In this document: piece after piece, positions 27,380 through 35,596 of the stretch | Layout of the letters: each line of letters opens with the position of its first letter | Numbering within the stretch: position 1 is the first letter of the stretch | Source: G965216255 sp965216255 | Lineage (GTDB): Bacteria > Bacteroidota > Rhodothermia > Rhodothermales > Bin80 | NCBI GenBank assembly: GCA_965216255.1 | Contig: OZ244148.1 | Span: forward strand, 2,232,001-2,296,000 | Length of the DNA stretch: 64,000 nt | Direction of reading: 5' to 3' | The notes under the pieces: generated by a model | What the model saw: the letters and a program-made list of their open reading frames with translations, nothing else | Told to the model about the DNA's origin: nothing | Database searches by the model: none | Made by a program: the position numbers and the translations under genes

Positions 27380-28018
27380 TTACTTCGTGCTGGCGCAGGC
27401 TTTGAAGATAGGACGAATGATTAGCCAGAGCACCGCTGGCACAACCGCACTGAGCAGCAGGGCCCACATCGGCTCGACGACACCGGTATGTCCGACAGCG
27501 GCAAAGAGCAAACCGATTGGGAGCGATCCACACGTTAGGACGAAGATAAATGTACGCGCCGGCATCCGTATCAGACCGGCCGTGCAGGCAATTACCTCGG
27601 ACAAGAGCGGCAGCCACCTAGAAAGCACAATTATCCATCCTCCGACGTTGGCAAAGAGCTGTTCTCCCCGTTCAAGCTCCTTCTTGCCGAGAAGGCGCCG
27701 TGCAGTACCGCGCCCAAAGAAGCGGCAGAGGGCATAGCCCAGCAACCCGGACAGGAAGGATCCAGTTGCGGCAACAAGACCACCCACTGCAGTGCCGTAC
27801 ACGAATCCAAGCGCGCTCATAACCACTGTGCCGGGGATTGGGAGCAGTAGATCGCTCATAAGCAGGAACACTCCTGCCGCCCACGACCAACGGCCCGATC
27901 CTTCGAGTAGGGAGACGACTCGTGCCAGACTGAAGACGTCTTCCATTGACCCTCCCCAGAGGAGGAAGGGAATCAAGAATAGCAGGGCCACCCCCAGTAG
28001 CAACCACACAAGTCGCAT
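27380..28018 (-). CDS. VTT-domain (TVP38/TMEM64, DedA-like) membrane protein
   Basis: 212 residues with about five hydrophobic segments. An N-terminal helix (MRLVWLLLGVALLFLIPF) precedes the VTT core: LLPIPGTVVMSALGFVYG, a glycine-rich GGLVAATGSFLSGLLGYALCRFFGR, then the conserved ...GGWIIVLSRWLPLLSEVIACTAGLIRMPARTFIF block. Members sit in the inner membrane and are thought to move lipids or polyprenyl phosphates, or to maintain membrane potential; the role of this one is unknown. ATG 28018 is preferred because residues upstream in frame are not family-like. Neighbours are unrelated, and no operon is evident. Confidence 0.8.
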   Translation of the reverse strand: MRLVWLLLGVALLFLIPFLLWGGSMEDVFSLARVVSLLEGSGRWSWAAGVFLLMSDLLLPIPGTVVMSALGFVYGTAVGGLVAATGSFLSGLLGYALCRFFGRGTARRLLGKKELERGEQLFANVGGWIIVLSRWLPLLSEVIACTAGLIRMPARTFIFVLTCGSLPIGLLFAAVGHTGVVEPMWALLLSAVVPAVLWLIIRPIFKACASTK

Positions 28019-28812
28019 CACACTCCAACGCTCGGCACCAAAATGAATCGAAAATATGACGAAAAACGGAATCAATCCGATCTCCACGGGGCGCCTGTGC
28101 AAACTAACCCCCTCTAATAAACGCTCCATATATGCAAGACGTTCGTGGTCCCGATCTTGAAGCCCTCCATAGAATCCGGCCGCCAGGGTGCCATGACCAG
28201 CAGTTTGGTGGCGAAAGGTACTCAATGTCCAAATTCTGCCGGTCGGGGTTTGAAGCCCCGTTGCAGCCGCTACCGGGACCTAACAAAAGGTGGGCGGGCA
28301 ACTGCACATCGTGGCTGGTAGATGCCCATCCACAGAACTGATGATGAAGGGAACGTCAATAAGCATGCTTCGGCAACAGCTCCTTTTTCAGATCAAATCT
28401 GCTGCAGGGGCGCACTCGAGAATCCGCGCTCTTTGCGGAGCCTGCGTACGATAGATATCAGGCATTCGACTTAAGAGGTGGCGGTGCCGGAATTCAACGG
28501 CAGTATTGTCAATTTCGTCAAAGCGGCAAAGCCCACTTCCGGGTTTGCCCACAAGACTTGCTCCTGAAAAGCCGGTAGATATAAGCATGGATTTGCTTTC
28601 TGTGCCGCTCTTAATGTCCATTATAAGCAAAATAATGGCTTCGGAGTACGGCAGGCCGGGAACATTTGTCGGCGCTCTGGCCTCCAAGACCGGTGCGCAT
28701 GGCCCGGAATCCTGTAGTATTTGTCCGAAGACTGTCGCTGCATGGCAGCGAGGATAACGCCGCCACGGGAGACGCAGCGGCGCTGTTCATCCAATTGCTA
28801 GGGTGTGGTTTC
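28019..28812. other. Non-coding stretch between VTT gene and plug lipoprotein
   Basis: About 790 bases with no recognisable gene on either strand. It holds the upstream regions of two divergent genes. I saw no terminal repeats, RNA structure or transposase remains; short ORFs here have no family resemblance. Confidence 0.4.
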
Positions 28813-29334
28813 ATGAAGAAGGTCACTGCTGCTGCTAACAATGTTTTTCCGGCACAGTTGATCGTTGCCAGCGCTTTCGCTTCGCTTATCCTTGCGGGAT
28901 GTGCTTCAACTAATACCGCGCAGGTCCATAGTGAAGAAGCTGAAGGCGAGAAGGTGCAAATCGGTTACGGATCGATAGACAAGGACCAGCTCGGAGGTGC
29001 CATAGCCACCGTGGATGGAGAAAAGGCAGGACGAAGGCGTGCCAGTTCGCTTGCCGAATTGTTGCAGGGCCAAGTGGCAGGCGTAGAGGTCGTTGAAGTT
29101 TCGGGTGGCCTGCGCATTCGCATACGGGGCAAACATAACTCGTTCATGAGCGGTAACGAGCCGCTCTACGTGATAGATGGTATGGCGGTCCAAGCCACCA
29201 ATGGGATACTCTACGGCGTAGTACCGTATGACGTCGAATCCATCACCGTGTTGAAAGACGCGAGCTCGACGGCCATATATGGTAGCCGCGGCTCAAATGG
29301 CGTGATCCTTATTCGGACGAAACACCCGCGGTAA
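28813..29334 (+). CDS. Small lipoprotein consisting of a TonB-receptor plug domain
   Basis: 173 residues. An N-terminal signal with lipobox LILAGCAS (Cys near residue 31) predicts a lipid anchor. The remainder is only a SusC-type plug: SLAELLQGQVAGVEVVEVSGGLRIRIRGKHNS, NEPLYVIDGMAV and VESITVLKDASSTAIYGSRGSNGVILIRTKHPR, then a stop where a SusC protein would go on into its 22-strand barrel. There is no barrel sequence downstream in any frame, and the ORF ends cleanly, so this looks like a real stand-alone plug rather than a truncation. Such proteins occur in related genomes without a known role; gating or decoy interaction with TonB or a SusD-like partner can be imagined (inference). ATG 28813 is the only start giving a signal peptide. 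Confidence 0.8.
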   Translation: MKKVTAAANNVFPAQLIVASAFASLILAGCASTNTAQVHSEEAEGEKVQIGYGSIDKDQLGGAIATVDGEKAGRRRASSLAELLQGQVAGVEVVEVSGGLRIRIRGKHNSFMSGNEPLYVIDGMAVQATNGILYGVVPYDVESITVLKDASSTAIYGSRGSNGVILIRTKHPR

Positions 29335-29545
29335 AGGCGTACTCTGGAACAGGCGCGAATATTCATGCGCATCTCGGTTCAAGGCGCCGATGTAGATCTG
29401 GATTTGCCGGCTTGTGTGGTAAAGGTGCCCGCAGCCAAGCTTCTTGGATACGAAAGAATTGTAGGGAATTGTTGTATCTAGCGGATACCAGGTTAAGGAG
29501 CACCGCGTGTGGGTTGTCTCCGGGAAGGGCATGGGAATAATGAGG

Positions 29546-31117
29546 TCACTGCGCCTCAATCTTTCCAATGCTCCGGCCAAGCAACTTGAGCGCATAAATA
29601 GTGGTCCGCTCGCGCAGTGTCTCTACGTCGCTCGGTCCCCCCATTTCAAGGCAGACCGCTGGCAGTTGATTGGATGCTGAAACGTTGCCCCCATCGGGAT
29701 GCGTCACAATCCAGTACAAGATCTTGCTAAGCTCATCTTCCGGAATAAGGTATTGGAGATGGTCAAACACCGCCACCGGCGCCCAACGCTCCAATTCCTC
29801 GTATTGAAACATATCTGGAACCGCAGCGATGTAGAGAAAATTGCGTGTCCGCTGTTCTAGGTCTTCCACCCGACCTGGCCCCCAGAACGGCAGGTTTTGA
29901 CGGACGCAAAGGAGCTGCTCGGCGGGACCCTCCGCAATTCTGTCGTTTTTCGTGGCCACGGGTGCAACGAGCCCTTCATCTGGAGGCAAGTCATCGAAGC
30001 TCAAGTCGCGTTCAATGTCCTCCATCGTGACATCTTTCCATGAAGCCGGCCGCGATGGAATACCAGGTGCATCTCCGGAGGTGCCGTCGATCACCACTGC
30101 ATGCCCCCCAACCGAAGAGGCCTCCGTGTTCGGAGCCGCTGGAATTACTACCGCCGCTTCGGCGGGCACATCGGGGGCGTTCTCCGCGTACATCGTGTCC
30201 ATACCAGACGCAGTCGCCACAACGACCAGGGTCTCGGGCAGGACTCCTAGTGAGGTTGTGACAGTTGGGGACTGATACGGCCCCGACGTATCGAATTCGG
30301 CAATGCCAATTCGACCGGTTGTTTCGGCCAGAATACCGACGACAACCCATGCCGCTAGGGCCACACCAATCCATCCCTTTCCGCTGCGTGTCACGAACCG
30401 TTTCCGGGCGTCCCATCGGAACAGTTTTGCCCCAGCTAGGCAGCCAGCGACGCCGCTGAGGAACAAGGCCAATAGGCTAAAGCTTGCCGTGCCCAGTCCC
30501 TTGCCGTCAACGACTACCTGAATGGCGTCAACCGCGTACTGCCCAGGAAAAAACGCCGCCACGTGCTGTGCCCATACCGGCAGACTCTCGAGCCGCACTG
30601 CTACCCCGCCGATTATCAGCATCGGAAGGAAAATGGATTGCCCCAGCGCTTGCACAGTCGGTACGGTATCTGCCACCATCGCGATCAGGAGGCCCATGCC
30701 AAGGAAAGCGAATGCAACAAATGAAAACGAAAGCCAGAGATTGAACAGATAATCGGGTACGGGCATGCCGAAGCCCAGTGCCAGGAGCAATTGAACCAAG
30801 GCTGCGGAGATCAGGAGAAAATAGCGTGCCAGTACCGTTCCGGCGACCAGACGCAGGTTAGAAACGGGCGCCAGACGATAGCGGCGCCACACGCCGCGCT
30901 CGCGTTCGTTCACCAACGCCGTCGGCAATCCAAAGCAAGCACCGCCCAATGCGGTGACCGTCAACAATTCACCCAGGTGACGGACCAGCGGGACCGCCTC
31001 ATAGCGATAGCGCACCAAGAAGGCAACGAGGAAAAACGTGGGGAACAGATAGCCGTAGAGCAGGGCCATCTTATTCCTGAAATAAAGCCGGAGATTGATC
31101 ACAAGCTGAGACAGCAT
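29546..31117 (-). CDS. ABC-2 type permease with large C-terminal extracytoplasmic region
   Basis: 523 residues. The first 260 form an ABC-2 permease: six hydrophobic segments, opening INLRLYFRNKMALLYGYLFP, the conserved ALVNERERGVWRRYRLAPVS loop, and FLPMLIIGGVAVRLESLPVWAQ with the FFPGQYAVDA segment. A seventh hydrophobic helix (WIGVALAAWVVVGILAE) leads to a roughly 230-residue region without transmembrane helices containing SWKDVTMEDIERDLSFDDLPPDEGLVAPVA and FDHLQYLIPEDELSKILYWIVTHP. That tail is seen in a subset of ABC permeases; its function is unknown, perhaps substrate handling. The ATPase gene ends 8 bases upstream, so the two form an exporter unit. Confidence 0.85.
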   Translation of the reverse strand: MLSQLVINLRLYFRNKMALLYGYLFPTFFLVAFLVRYRYEAVPLVRHLGELLTVTALGGACFGLPTALVNERERGVWRRYRLAPVSNLRLVAGTVLARYFLLISAALVQLLLALGFGMPVPDYLFNLWLSFSFVAFAFLGMGLLIAMVADTVPTVQALGQSIFLPMLIIGGVAVRLESLPVWAQHVAAFFPGQYAVDAIQVVVDGKGLGTASFSLLALFLSGVAGCLAGAKLFRWDARKRFVTRSGKGWIGVALAAWVVVGILAETTGRIGIAEFDTSGPYQSPTVTTSLGVLPETLVVVATASGMDTMYAENAPDVPAEAAVVIPAAPNTEASSVGGHAVVIDGTSGDAPGIPSRPASWKDVTMEDIERDLSFDDLPPDEGLVAPVATKNDRIAEGPAEQLLCVRQNLPFWGPGRVEDLEQRTRNFLYIAAVPDMFQYEELERWAPVAVFDHLQYLIPEDELSKILYWIVTHPDGGNVSASNQLPAVCLEMGGPSDVETLRERTTIYALKLLGRSIGKIEAQ

Positions 31118-31125
31118 GATGATCC

Positions 31126-32088
31126 TCAGTTACGCAAGTCTTTGAAGGAATTCGCTGGCCCCGAAGCGGCTCCGGCACGCAGTGACCTGCCCGTGAGCTC
31201 GATGAATACGTCCTCAAGGGTGGCATTCTGCACGTGCAACGCAGTGAGATCGGCATCCTGCGTATTCAGAAGCTTCATGAGCCCTGCCAGTGTCCGCGTG
31301 ACATTACCGGTGCGGAAACGTGCGCTGGATCCCTCGCATGTCAAGTCCCGCACATGCGGAAGGAGCGCCAGGCAGTCGAATTCAACAGGCCGCGAGGTCT
31401 CTAGGTGGACCGACGGCGCGGTTTTGGATTGTGCGATCAACGCGCGAGGTGTCCCTATTGCCAGAATACGCCCGCGGTCGATGATCGCAACCCTGTCACA
31501 AAGCTTTTCCGCTTCGTCCATATAGTGTGTGGTTAGCAGTACCGAACGTCTCTCCTCCTTCATCCGGCGAATGTCGGCGTGCAGCTCGCGACGCGTCGCC
31601 GGGTCCAGTCCTGCGGTAGGCTCGTCGAGGAAGAGGACTTCAGGCTGATTGACGAATGCAAGGGCAAGCGCCAAGCGCTGCTGCTGTCCGCCTGAGAGCC
31701 TGTCGTACATGGCATCCGCCTTGTCAGAGAGAGAGAAGCGGTCCAATAACGCATCTGGCTCCGCGCCGAGGCGGTAAAAGGAACCGAATAGCTTAAGTGC
31801 TTCGCGCGGCGTGATCTTGTCGTGCAAAGCGTTCGTCTGAAGCGTCGCCCCAATTCGCTGCTTTACCTTCTGCGGGTGCCACCGTATGTCGAGGCCACAG
31901 ATTTCGATCGCTCCGGCCTCCGGCTGACGCAGGCCCAGCATGCACTCGATGGTAGTCGTCTTACCAGCTCCATTTGGCCCGAGAAGCCCAAAGATCTCAC
32001 CGCTTTGGACGTCGAACGTAATGCCGTCTACGGCCTGGAGGCTGCCGTAGCGTTTCAGTAGACCGCGAACGATGATCTTGGCAGCCAT
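31126..32088 (-). CDS. ABC transporter ATP-binding protein
   Basis: 320 residues with all nucleotide-binding motifs: Walker A LLGPNGAGKTTTIE, Q-loop near GATLQTNALH, signature LSGGQQQRLALALA, Walker B VLFLDEPTAGLDPATR, and H-loop VLLTTHYMDEAEKLC. The C-terminal 80 residues are the accessory region usual for drug/lipid-exporter ATPases paired with ABC-2 permeases (DrrA/CcmA type). It is followed by its permease after 8 bases, and both are likely translated from one transcript. Exported substrate unknown. Confidence 0.9.
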   Translation of the reverse strand: MAAKIIVRGLLKRYGSLQAVDGITFDVQSGEIFGLLGPNGAGKTTTIECMLGLRQPEAGAIEICGLDIRWHPQKVKQRIGATLQTNALHDKITPREALKLFGSFYRLGAEPDALLDRFSLSDKADAMYDRLSGGQQQRLALALAFVNQPEVLFLDEPTAGLDPATRRELHADIRRMKEERRSVLLTTHYMDEAEKLCDRVAIIDRGRILAIGTPRALIAQSKTAPSVHLETSRPVEFDCLALLPHVRDLTCEGSSARFRTGNVTRTLAGLMKLLNTQDADLTALHVQNATLEDVFIELTGRSLRAGAASGPANSFKDLRN

Positions 32089-33122
32089 GATGCGGAGCCG
32101 AAATAGTACTCACAATATCTGGTGGCCTACCCTTCGAACTATGCCGAGACCAGGAACAATGCCGGACCTCTATCCAAGATAGCAGCTATGGATCAGACGG
32201 TAGTACCGGGTTTGCACCGGATGCCTTGCATTGTAGCCATTGACGATTATCTGCTTTGCGGACGCGCCCCGAAACACATGCCATCCGCAGTACAGCCCCG
32301 GTTTCGAAATCCCATTGTCAAATGGAACGGTCCATAAAGTACTCTGGATCAACACCGCGTCAACGCGCACACCGCCACCTGCTCACCAACAGCACCGCAG
32401 CAAAGTACCGCTGAGCGAGGAACACGGACCCTTTTCGAGCCGGTCCATGCAGAGTTGTCGGTACTGCGAACCAGGGACATGCACCGGCGCTACCCTCTGC
32501 CGCGGCCAGCATGCAGGTCATTTACTATGTTGTCTCCGGCCTGACGCCGCAGCACAGTCCTAAAATCAGCTAATTGAACGAGACGCCTTCCTCCCAGAAA
32601 AGCCGTGTTACCACGACCAACCGAAAATGTCAATTCAACTACAATACGCACATTCCCCGGCCCCGTCATACCCAGGGCCCTCTACAACGGGCCGAGCAAT
32701 ATGCCTTTTCTGAAGCCCATTTGGGTACACGCGTACTTACCAGGCTCGTTTCTGCCACTGGCCTGTCCGACAGCTGTATTCTAACTAAGGCATCGAATAT
32801 CGCAATGACTGAACGAGAGGAAAGACCCAATCTTGCCGCGAGGGCCTCAATTCTCGCGGCTGTCTCTTGACGGCTTCGCCAAACCTGGAAATTGCTCAAT
32901 GATCCGGTTGCATTCCAGTTGTGCACAGGGATAGATCCATGGCCTAAGCGACCAAACGTTCTCCGATACAGCCAGTCCGCCCGCCCACGCCATAGTGCCA
33001 TCACCCGTAGCCCTGGCGGCCTTTAGTCTGGAGAATCAATCGAAAATCTATCCACCTACCGCAGCCAGTTCACAATTATCTCAGCCAACGCCTATTCTCG
33101 CTCTGTAACGTGTAAACAATGC
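32089..33122. other. Gene-poor kilobase
   Basis: No supported gene. The longest frames, such as 32666-33004 on the minus strand, have no family resemblance that I can defend. No inverted repeats or transposase traces were found. It may hold a fully decayed gene. Confidence 0.35.
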
Positions 33123-33835
33123 CTAAAGCCTGGTGAGCATTATATTCTTGAACTCAACTCTCATGGGTGGACCTGCATGAAGCTGCAGTCCGAAGACCCC
33201 AGAAAGGGCTCGCCCCTCCTCATCGTTGTCCGAGGCTTCCGCACTCACGTGACCGTTGATTCGGTGAACAAGATGATTGCCGTCGGCGACAATCTCAAAA
33301 CGATTCCATTCTCCTTTCCTGATATGCGTCGCAATTTCATCGGGGTCTCCTACCGAGCCTACTATTTGGGGTTCGCCTCCTGGCTCGATGACAACTTTCT
33401 GCCCCCGCCGAGCCAGGAAGCCTCGCCCCCCTCCTCATAGAGCATACCAGTATACCGGTTTGATTCATCCATGTCCGCCTGGTAGCCTGCAAGCCCCCAA
33501 CCCTCTATAGCTCTACTTCGGTATTGTATGCCCGAATTGTGGTTGGTTAATTTGAAGTCCATTGTGAGCTGGAAATCTTCAAGAATCCCTCCGGACCAAA
33601 TGAGAAAAGTGTTTGCATAGGTTGGAGTTTCCTCGGTAGTCTGGCCGACGATCGCCCCGTTCTCAGCCCGCCAGAACAGCGGATCCCCGTTCCATCCCGT
33701 CAGGTCTCGGCCATTGAAGAGACTCTCGGCTTCTGAATTCCCAGCATCCATCATGCGTTCGTTGGTGGAGCACACTGTTGAAACAGACAGGGCCCCGGCA
33801 AGCGCCACTAGAATGATGTAATTACTCGATCTCAT
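33123..33835 (-). pseudogene. DUF1080 (3-keto-glycoside hydrolase-type) secreted protein, frameshifted at a G tract
   Basis: From ATG 33835 there is a signal peptide (YIILVALAGALSVSTVCS) and the DUF1080 opening SLFNGRDLTGWNGDPLFWRAENGAIVGQTTEET, then TFLIWSGGILEDFQLTMDFKLTNHNSGIQYRSR and GWGLAGYQADMD. In the run ggggggc (complement 33426-33431) the frame needs one more G; with it the sequence continues QKVVIEPGG, GEWNRFEIVADGNH, GRALSGVFGLQLHAGPPMRVEFKNI and ends at 33123. DUF1080 proteins include 3-keto-disaccharide hydrolases and sugar-binding jelly rolls. It follows susD by 140 bases, so it probably belongs to the same glycan-use operon. The lesion could be a true one-base loss, a switchable tract, or a sequencing error. 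Confidence 0.8.
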
Positions 33836-33975
33836 CTGAGCACCTTCAATCCGTGTTCTCTGCGAGGCCCCTCTATAACATGGACAAATCGGAGTGGACG
33901 GGTGGATGCACTGGGCTGCTATCCCACACGCCCACTCCAATCGTCATCGCCACTAGCCTGCCGATTTCCTGCTTC

Positions 33976-35517
33976 CTAGACCCAACCCGGATTCTGCGGG
34001 AAGCCGCCCAGAATAACTTCCACCGGGTCAATCGGGTACAGGAATTTGTATTCATCTATGATGTAAAACGTATTATCGATTTTTGGATCACGCGCCATGA
34101 AATCCTGCCCGTGCTTGATCATCACTTTCAGCGCTATATCTGAGCCAAAGCGCAGGAGATCAAGCCAATAGTGACCTTCACCCACCAATTCTATGCTCCG
34201 CTCGTGCAGGACGGCATCGCCGAGCGGGCTTCCGGTCACGGCACCGGAATAATCAGCAAGATTCACCGCGGGAAGACCGGCCCGGTCGCGTACCCTATTG
34301 AGATAACCCATGGCACCGCCTGAGTTTCCAAGTCGCCACTCGGCTTCTGCTGCCGAAAGCAGCGCATCCGCAAACCGGAAGAAGACCCAGTTGTCGTCCC
34401 CCTGGCCGTTGGCGTTAACATGCTCTAGCCAATGAAATTTGTGGAAGTACGGGAGGGAGTCGCCATAGGCAATCTCATGATAGGCATTGTTACCTTCCTT
34501 TACATACCACCCAATGGACCAGTCCTTACGCAAGTCCCCAGCCTCATAAGAGTCAATGACATCAGGCGTTGGATGGTAGTCGCCTCCCGGAACGACGGCA
34601 GGCGGTGATAAGTCATTGCCCGAATTCCACGGTATGACATCGGAGAACAATCCATTCTGCGGCTGGCCGGGGATATTCGGATTATATTGAATCTCCAAAA
34701 TCGACTCCGCGCCGTTCTTCATGGCCGGATTGAAAACATCACGGTAGTTTGCTAGCAGCGAGTATTGACCACTGGCGTCTATGGCCTGAAACTGGCTAAG
34801 GGCACTCGCATAGTCGCCCGTAAGTAGGTAGGTCCGCCCCAAAAGCATCCGTGCCGCACCCTGCGTAATCCGCCCGGCATCGGAGCCTCCATAGCTGACG
34901 GGCAATTTACCGACGGCATCCATCAGATCGGCAACAACCTGTTGATAAACTTCCGCCACCGGGTTCCGGCCTCCTTCGGGCATCGCCTGCTCCGGCGAAG
35001 TTACCTCTTCGAGTACAAGAGGAAAGTCGCCCCAGAATTGAACCCCTGTCCAGAAGGCAAATGCCCGCATGAACCTCGCTTCCCCTATCAAGCGTTCCTT
35101 CAGGGCTGCATCCGAGAATTCAACGGCATCGATCCGGCCCACAATGACATTCGCTTCTTTGACCAGTTCGAAGAGGTTGACCCAGATCCCAGCCGCCTGG
35201 CCATTGTCCGACGTCATTGTCCACTCGTCCAACTGCGGGAATCCACCCACGGTACCCGGCAAGTTCACATCGAAGTGGATAGTAACGTTTGGCCCCCTCA
35301 GATCGGCCATGTGCCGGTAATTGTCATCACCGGCGAGATCTCTGAATCGGGTGTAGACCCCGATAACCGCTGCCTCAAACTGTTCCTGTGTCTCATAGAA
35401 ATTGGCCGTCGTGGAAAACGATTTGGGATCGGGTTCCAGAAACGAATCACACGCGGTCCACTGGAGCAGCAGGCAGACGATTATGGCCGATCGCACGCTG
35501 GTTGTTCTAGGTCTCAT
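33976..35517 (-). CDS. susD: SusD/RagB-family nutrient-binding outer-membrane lipoprotein
   Basis: 513 residues. The signal peptide ends in LLLQWTACDS, giving a lipidated Cys near residue 23, followed by the typical FLEPDPKSFSTTANFYETQEQFEAAV. TPR-like helices and motifs such as LIGEARFMRAFAFWTGVQFWGDFPLV, AARMLLGRTYLLTGDYASAL, FRFADALLSAAEAEWRLGN and LHERSIELVGEGHYWLDLLRFG are those of SusD. It forms the lid of a SusC/SusD glycan or peptide importer with the susC product encoded 79 bases upstream. ATG 35517 is chosen for the signal peptide, with ggag upstream. The related gene downstream is the DUF1080 protein. Confidence 0.9.
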   Translation of the reverse strand: MRPRTTSVRSAIIVCLLLQWTACDSFLEPDPKSFSTTANFYETQEQFEAAVIGVYTRFRDLAGDDNYRHMADLRGPNVTIHFDVNLPGTVGGFPQLDEWTMTSDNGQAAGIWVNLFELVKEANVIVGRIDAVEFSDAALKERLIGEARFMRAFAFWTGVQFWGDFPLVLEEVTSPEQAMPEGGRNPVAEVYQQVVADLMDAVGKLPVSYGGSDAGRITQGAARMLLGRTYLLTGDYASALSQFQAIDASGQYSLLANYRDVFNPAMKNGAESILEIQYNPNIPGQPQNGLFSDVIPWNSGNDLSPPAVVPGGDYHPTPDVIDSYEAGDLRKDWSIGWYVKEGNNAYHEIAYGDSLPYFHKFHWLEHVNANGQGDDNWVFFRFADALLSAAEAEWRLGNSGGAMGYLNRVRDRAGLPAVNLADYSGAVTGSPLGDAVLHERSIELVGEGHYWLDLLRFGSDIALKVMIKHGQDFMARDPKIDNTFYIIDEYKFLYPIDPVEVILGGFPQNPGWV

Positions 35518-35596
35518 CTTGATCTCCAATTCGGTTTGATTCGAGGTATCGGGCCTAACGTCTGGAGTGCCTCCCGGCGTCAGACCATTGACTTCA

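Noticed and set aside
28019..28225. A longer start for the VTT membrane protein
   Set aside because: The 69 extra residues show no hydrophobic or family character; ATG 28018 opens directly with the first membrane helix.
32666..33004. 112-codon minus-strand frame containing a helical ARIEALAARLGLSSRS stretch
   Set aside because: Superficially like the end of an aldo/keto reductase or a small regulator, but no further motif supports either.
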